A stretch of 64,000 nt of DNA, taken from Allolobophora icterica. Taxonomy: Eukaryota > Annelida > Clitellata > Crassiclitellata > Lumbricidae. The number at the start of each line of letters is the position of its first letter. Position 1 is the stretch's first letter. This document shows, piece after piece, positions 59,401 to 64,000 of the stretch. The DNA lies in the NCBI GenBank assembly GCA_963556255.1, contig OY744604.1:76710736-76774735 (forward strand), in the 5' to 3' direction. The notes beneath the pieces were generated by a model that was not told the DNA's origin, ran no database searches, and saw only the letters and a program-made list of their open reading frames with translations. The translations under genes and the position numbers were made by a program.

Positions 59401-62400
59401 CACACGTCTTCTTTAAAATCGTAATCTTTAAAAGCAAGCAATTCTCGTACATGTATCTGTAAACTGAGACCCACGCAGCAGTTCAATACCAGCATAACTA
59501 TGCTTGACACTGATGTGTTTTAGCCTGGAGTTTGAAAAGTACTAAACCGGCATAAACCGATGAATATAGGCTGTTACATAAAACCTAATTTATCATGAGG
59601 GTTGGAACGCCGATTAATATAGCTCGCACCAAATCAAATGCAAAACGGTCTTTCTTTAGCATACTGTACAGCAATTGAAGTATATGCTCCTTTTCGCACA
59701 GTTAGGGTGCGCGGCTCATCGACGGCAAACATTTTCATGGATATATAACAGAGAAATGTTTCTGCTCTCTGTCTGACGAAAGCTATCTAGCTATCTTCAG
59801 ACCGCAGACTCTCTGTAGAAATGTCTTTAATGTCATTCAGAACGAATGTCTCTTTATTATCATTCTTACGAATGTCTCTTTACAGATACAGTTTCACTAG
59901 CAGATTATAGTTCAGTTACACAGACGATGTGATGACTACGAGATTGCGACATCTACAGAACTTCTATACTAAACTCTTAAGAAGGAACGCTTAGTGTCTG
60001 CTTAACCTAGACATGTCAGCCTAATACAGATTGCGCAGTCTAAGCTACATTCTGCCTCGACCGACTGCTGACCACTCAACAACTTCCTTCTTGCTGACTG
60101 CTCACTGACCGCGTCTGACCTACCGACTTCCTTAACCTAGCTTACTCTGAGGTCCATGGTAAAGATATACTCCTGATTGGTTCGTTCCCTGTAGGCCCTT
60201 ACCTTATTATTAGATTGGCATCAGATAAGGTATACTGGAAGGTTGTCCTAGTCTAACCTTACCTAAATCTACTGACGAATAGAAAACCAGTAGGTTGGCC
60301 TTACTGACGCTGATGGATCACGTTCTGGAAGGTCCAAGAATCTCCAGCTGTTGACTAATTTGTTTTACCAAATTAATCTACTTGTCAATAACTAAAATCC
60401 TCGCTCGCAACCTATCTTTGAAGACGGTGGGGCTTTCTATAGGAGTTGACCAGGTGGATACAGTTAATCTAGAGATGTCATAACAATGAATCCTATTCTG
60501 AACTCATACAGCTTCTAAGGCGCCTGCCTATGTGTCTACTTACTTAACTCTCTTCAGCAATTATTACTTATTATTATTATTATTATAATTACCTACCTAA
60601 ATCTACTCTGTGATAGATACAAAAATTGATTCAGTATTTTCAAGTTTCACAAAGCTTTACAATGCCTCATCCTAAATTTAAGTAAAACCTGTAACCTACC
60701 ATAATTAAAAACACCAGATGGTTTGCAAGATTAAACGCACTAACAAGTTGTAACAATACAGTGGTTTTTCTCTGCGGTTTTCCGCAGCGATCAATGCTAA
60801 GGGTGTGATTTTGACCAAAACCCTAGCTTCTCCGACCATATCACCCATCTTTTCCGCTCTTGCTTCATGCATAATCGTGACCTTCGCAGAATTTGCTTCA
60901 TGCTCGACTTCAAAACCGCATCTATAATTCATGCTGAATTAGACTACTGCAATAAACTCTTCCTGAACATAGCCATCACCAAATAAAACCGCCTCCAAGC
61001 TAATCCAAATGTTCTGGTCTGTAAATGTAAATGTAAATGTACGCGATTTTTTATAGCGACCGTATATGGCCTCGACCCTGCTCATTTTGAATGAATTGAT
61101 CGGGTGAGATCCTTCACCACCGCTGCCCGTTTGAATAGATGCCACGCCATTTAAGGTCCCCGTGTTGGGACCATGCTAGCCCGAGATTTTTAAATCTCTG
61201 AAATAAGCCACCTTCGGGAAGCGAACCGCGGTCTGCATGCTCTCTAACAGAGTCCTCTTACTAAAACCCAATAAAACATCACTCCTCTCCGAATCACTCC
61301 ACGGGCTCAAACTAATCTAACGAATAGAATATAAACTCACATCACTCACCTACAATACACTTCATTCCTCCCAGTCTTCCTATCTCCGCAAGCTCTTTAC
61401 GGCTCAACCACTTCGTTCAACCCGCTCCTCTTCCGCCCTAACACTTCTCCGCCCTTCCATCGCCTCAAAAAATTTGCAAATCGCTCCATAGCTATAGCAG
61501 ATCCGCCTCTCTGGAATAAACTCTCGCCAGAATTACGTAAAATATCAGATCCATCCCACGAACTCAAGAAAACCTCACCTCTTGTTATCTCTCCACAGGT
61601 TTTTAGCTCGAAACTGAAAACACTACTCCTTTACAATACCTACCCTGATTCCACCTCTTCCTATTATATACCTTCCTCGCCGTTTCAGTCCTAAACGCCA
61701 TCCACCTTAGTGGTCTGGCTGTCTGCCTGTCTGACCCCTTTGGATCTTGACCTGGATGAATATGACCCCCCCCCACCTACGCAACATCGAACCAGGCTGC
61801 AATGTGGTTGGGTGACCACGAATTACCGCGTCACTGGACGTCCAATCGAACTTCCGTCGTTACAATACAATACAAAACAAAATGCATTTGACATTGCCCT
61901 CTTTCCAAAGTTCAGATGTGCACACACCATCAATGGTCGACCAGATGATAGAAGATCGACGACGCTGAGCAGTTGTGAGTGAAGAGCAAGATTCCCACGC
62001 AGTGACAACCTAAGCGCTCTAACCAGTAAGCCACCGTGCTCCACATCCTTTATCAAACTATCGTCCCATCTAGACCATTGATTTCATATCCAAAATTCCA
62101 GTAATGGACTTGCACATTATTTGAATGTCAATTTCGTTCCATAACTTGTACCCTCTTTTCAATCTGGTTACCTTAAATTTCCACTACTTTCAATTTATAC
62201 AGCTAGTTTGTGGATACGGAGCAGTAGCTTGTGGCCGCTCTTTGTAAACATACAGAAGTGACTTGTCGTTAAATGGGGTCCATGGCAAAAAAACATCTCT
62301 TGTTCTCTTGACCTAACTACCTCTTGTTATGCTGCTGATCATGATGCATTCCTTCACCTCCTGGAATGTTGGCTCGTTCTGCGCATGTACGTCTTCCTTT

Positions 62401-62660
62401 AGTGAAGATAATAGTATTAGACTCTTAAGCTTTGTGATTTAGACAGAACTTCAATATGCACAACGTTAAAACGATAAACTCTACATAATACTGACCCGTG
62501 AGGTACATTATGCACAGATATGAACATAATTATAGAAGTAGTTAATGCCTCTCCAAAATCTATCGAGCTTACCAAACAAACTCAGACACAATACTAACTG
62601 ATACTTCAAATAAAATCAATACTCACCAGCTACAAACGAGATCAAAACAATGACTAACAT
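53342..62660 (-). CDS. Two-Ig-domain surface receptor gene, right copy (complete model)
   Basis: Minus-strand gene read from splice sites: exons 62,627-62,660, 59,055-59,378, 56,650-57,006, 55,904-55,954, 54,037-54,120 and 53,342-53,418. The exons sum to 927 nt, 308 residues plus stop, and all five junctions are phase 1. Order: leader, Ig1, Ig2, Ser/Thr stalk, one hydrophobic helix, short basic tail. This is a type I membrane protein of the Ig superfamily; a role in recognition or adhesion is inferred. The tail has one Tyr (KKNYEVRS) but not a standard ITIM or ITAM spacing. The model is predicted by eye and extra small exons may exist. Introns are full of LINE and SINE debris. Confidence 0.75.
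54037..54120 (-). CDS. Transmembrane exon (right Ig gene)
   Basis: 84 nt, acceptor TTTCTTCTAG and donor GTAAGT, phase 1-1. The 28 residues are [20 protein letters not shown] then LILRRRS: one uncharged helix with a single Gln, then a basic stop-transfer signal. No acidic or basic residue sits within the helix, so pairing with an ITAM adaptor through charge is not indicated. Confidence 0.75.
55130..55370 (+). pseudogene. LINE C-terminal fragment inside the right Ig gene
   Basis: The plus-strand frames contain [20 protein letters not shown] and a [14 protein letters not shown] continuation, a RT-tail motif (FHWLPV..R). It lies in the intron between the stalk and transmembrane exons. Confidence 0.5.
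55620..55720 (-). other. Second copy of the GGGCTCTCGC segment
   Basis: The minus strand has CACTGTCGGGCTCTCGCGTA then TACAGCTAAAACGACGGAGT, aligned with 740-880. The frame TAKTTESHP runs into a stop, so it is not a usable exon here. Confidence 0.4.
55904..55954 (-). CDS. Stalk exon (right Ig gene)
   Basis: 51 nt, acceptor TTCTTTGTAG and donor GTAAGG. It encodes [17 protein letters not shown], Ser/Thr/Pro-rich, the counterpart of 1076-1129. It joins in phase directly to the transmembrane exon. Confidence 0.65.
56650..57006 (-). CDS. Exon 3, Ig domain 2 (right Ig gene)
   Basis: 357 nt, phase 1-1, acceptor ATATTTCAG and donor GTAATT. LEMRC, MEWRQEG and [10 protein letters not shown] carry the Cys-Trp-Cys core. 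Sequons NET, NVT, NLT and NWTS are kept. The edge has one Cys (PNCY) against two in the left copy. Confidence 0.85.
57193..57560. repeat. Compound microsatellite (CATC)n-(CATA)n-(ATTA)n
   Basis: About 41 CATC units, then a long CATA tract interrupted by CATGC and CGTA, then about eight ATTA units. It lies in the intron between Ig2 and Ig1. The left copy has a much shorter cata/catc region at the same place (2640-2780), so this tract has expanded here. Confidence 0.92.
57985..58130. repeat. SINE-like repeat with TCGTAATCGTAATC
   Basis: TTCGTAATCGTAATCACGAT heads a segment similar in its first bases to 41,050 and 43,185. Non-coding. Confidence 0.4.
59055..59378 (-). CDS. Exon 2, Ig domain 1 (right Ig gene)
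   Basis: 324 nt, phase 1-1, acceptor GCTTTGTAG and donor [14 protein letters not shown] (first Cys), ILWRAP (Trp), [20 protein letters not shown] and [10 protein letters not shown] (second Cys). Three codons shorter than the left copy, with the loss in the ERMAKAATEW region. Sequons NSS and NST are kept. Confidence 0.85.
61060..61235. repeat. Dispersed repeat S1, copy 2
   Basis: Inverse of 40,565-40,725, including CGAGATTTTTAAATCTCTGA and GCGAACCGCGGTC. Confidence 0.6.
61310..61680 (+). pseudogene. LINE C-terminal fragment
   Basis: The frame reads [52 protein letters not shown] and [12 protein letters not shown], the full post-RT tail of a CR1/L2-type LINE. Same family as 43,489-43,720 on the other strand. 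Confidence 0.75.
61999..62045 (-). repeat. tRNA-derived SINE A-box fragment
   Basis: The minus strand GTGGCTTACTGGTTAGAGCG resembles a tRNA A box and matches the SINE at 43,741-43,820. Confidence 0.45.
62627..62660 (-). CDS. Exon 1, leader (right Ig gene)
   Basis: ATG at 62,660 reads [11 protein letters not shown], ending in one overhanging base before GTGAGT. The upstream ATG that opens the left copy is present (about 62,703), but its frame stops, so the inner Met must be used here. Eleven hydrophobic residues before the mature start is short for a signal peptide; a missing upstream exon is an alternative. Confidence 0.5.
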
Positions 62661-63059
62661 GGCTATTAACTACAAGAACTGCACAAGAACAAAATGTTCA
62701 TGATTGTCATGTGCATCTACTTTAATAAATGTCTGTCATCACTGGCAGTTCGTCGCATATGTCATACAGGCCTACACATATCCTTCATTATACAAGTTAT
62801 ACAAGTAAGCTGTGTGGTCTGCATAGAATGCGTTGAAACAAAAGAATTGTGAAACGCAGGGTTTCTGTTTCACTATGAGGCACATAGAGCACTAGTTGAA
62901 TGCTAGAATTTCAACGTAGCCTCACTCGTAATTCACTTCAAGGCAACTCACAACATAAACTTTGATCTATCGCCCACACCTTTCCTGGGCCACAGCCTGC
63001 GCCAACTACTACCTCCAACAAAAAAAAGAAACCCCTCAATTTCCATGGCCATGACCGCA

Positions 63060-63208
63060 CATTAAGCCCTCCAGCCGACAGCCTGATGCGCAAATCATTT
63101 ATTGTTAGAATCTTATAATACTTTTAACTGTGTTTATTGGATTTCTGTACACCAAAGTGCGATTAGCAATTGGTCAATAAAGAACTTACTTACTTACTTA
63201 CTTACTTA
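63060..63208 (+). repeat. LINE-like 3' end with (ACTT)n tail
   Basis: Ends GGTCAATAAAGAACTTACTT followed by a short ACTT run, like 24,066-24,151. Absent from the equivalent upstream region of the left Ig copy. Confidence 0.5.
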
Positions 63209-63529
63209 AAAACGTTGTTCTCGTAGTTTTTTTCGGAAGTCCAAGTCTTATGGAAGTCCAAAGTCAAAAGCATAAACAGACACACAGACAAACCGGCAGC
63301 TTATTTGGCTATCATCAAACTACCAGGCATTGCTAAAACAGACCGGGCTACAGGCCAAACAGGGTGCAGACAATTAAAGCAATGTACAGACGACTGGATC
63401 CTGGTCAACAGCACTTAAGTGGCTCATTATATCTAGGCATAGGCAAGGATAAAACATTCTCATGACATACCGGAGTGATGACTAGCTTAAGCATGTGGAC
63501 ACTACTCATTCTGGATTTCGGTCCACAGT

Positions 63530-63890
63530 ATACGTAGCCATCATCTTTTGCCCTTTATCAGAAATTGAAAATTGAGTAGGTCTAAGGGTCAAAGTCATAC
63601 GATCGCTAGACTACAGTAAAAATGTACATTTATTACACCGTACATTATTACGGTACATTTCCCCATGTGCTTGGTTTCATTGTATAATATTATATAGCGA
63701 AACGCACTTCATTACAGCTGACCAATATAATTAAAAACAGACTAAGGTATGAGTTGGATGAAAGTCCTTTAATTATGTTACAACGAAGAAGAATTCGTAA
63801 AATTCTTTTGAACTTTAGAGGATTTCGAATAACGTAATGAGGACCCAACTATAAAATCATTTGTAAGTTCGGTATTCTGCCTAAAGTGAT
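63530..63890 (-). promoter_or_regulatory. Conserved upstream block of the right Ig gene (candidate promoter)
   Basis: Aligns with 6900-7290. It keeps ATATAGCGAAACGCACTTCA (about 63,692) and AATGAGGACC...ACTATAAAATCATTTGTA. The block lies about 1 kb upstream of the leader exon because a LINE-like 3' end is inserted between them. Confidence 0.4.
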
Positions 63891-64000
63891 TATGGTCTTG
63901 CTTATGAAAATACAGCTGAGGACAATGAGGACAACAATTCAAATAGGGCCTACTCTCCAGTTAGGCCCTAATGTATAACGCTATAACGATGAAAGCAAGA

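Larger units (their letters stand above)
59660..62090. other. Intron insertion absent from the left Ig copy
   Basis: The introns align up to about 59,640 (copy 1, 5,340) and again from about 62,092 (copy 1, 5,385). The extra 2.4 kb holds repeat S1 (61,060-61,235), a LINE tail (61,310-61,680), repeat S2 and a SINE head. 59,660-61,000 shows no recognisable gene. Confidence 0.6.

Overview
This is a eukaryotic, intron-containing, AT-rich and very transposon-dense window. Multi-exon immunoglobulin (Ig) genes joined by phase-1 introns, many animal-type transposons (hAT, piggyBac-like, Mutator-like, Kolobok-like, GMR1-type gypsy, CR1/L2-like LINEs, tRNA-derived SINEs) and the recurrent word AGGCCTA point to a marine invertebrate. 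A deuterostome such as an echinoderm is my guess, but the species cannot be fixed from the sequence alone.

Layout. (1) 1-7.3 kb and 53.3-64 kb are two diverged copies, in the same orientation, of one minus-strand gene for a two-Ig-domain cell-surface receptor. The right copy can be read completely from splice signals: signal peptide, Ig1, Ig2, Ser/Thr stalk, transmembrane exon, short tail (308 residues). The left copy runs off the window before its transmembrane exon. A lone V-type Ig exon at 10.8 kb lies on the plus strand between them. (2) 11.4-23.4 kb holds a hAT MITE, a tandem duplication carrying an exon-like frame, a recent but internally deleted LTR retrotransposon with integrase before reverse transcriptase, the older repeat it landed in, and a second copy of that repeat that keeps the empty target site. 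(3) 24-31 kb holds two different transposase-like genes: a broken one at 24.2-25.95 kb, split by a hAT MITE, and an intact two-exon one (684 aa) at 27.8-30.4 kb flanked by an iterated 17-20 bp motif. (4) 31.1-34.9 kb is a CR1-like LINE interrupted by a TTAA-flanked foldback element. (5) 35-44 kb is a mosaic of hAT-like ends, a piggyBac-like MITE, a Mutator-like element with modular ends, LINE tails and SINEs. (6) 45,470-50,672 is a complete Kolobok-like transposon with 258-bp inverted ends that look identical, TTAA target duplications and two convergent genes. (7) 50.7-64 kb returns to LINE debris and the second Ig gene.

How parts relate. The Ig genes are the only plausible host genes seen. 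Most other long reading frames belong to mobile elements. Nested insertions give relative ages: the Ig duplication predates the hAT MITE in the left copy (empty in the right copy), the foldback element postdates the LINE, and the Kolobok-like and LTR elements are the youngest large insertions. No CRISPR, rRNA or functional tRNA gene was recognised. Stretches not listed, including 1-670, 18.2-19.5 kb, 37.9-39.0 kb, 44.2-45.4 kb, 47.2-48.0 kb and 51.0-52.1 kb, show no gene I can support.
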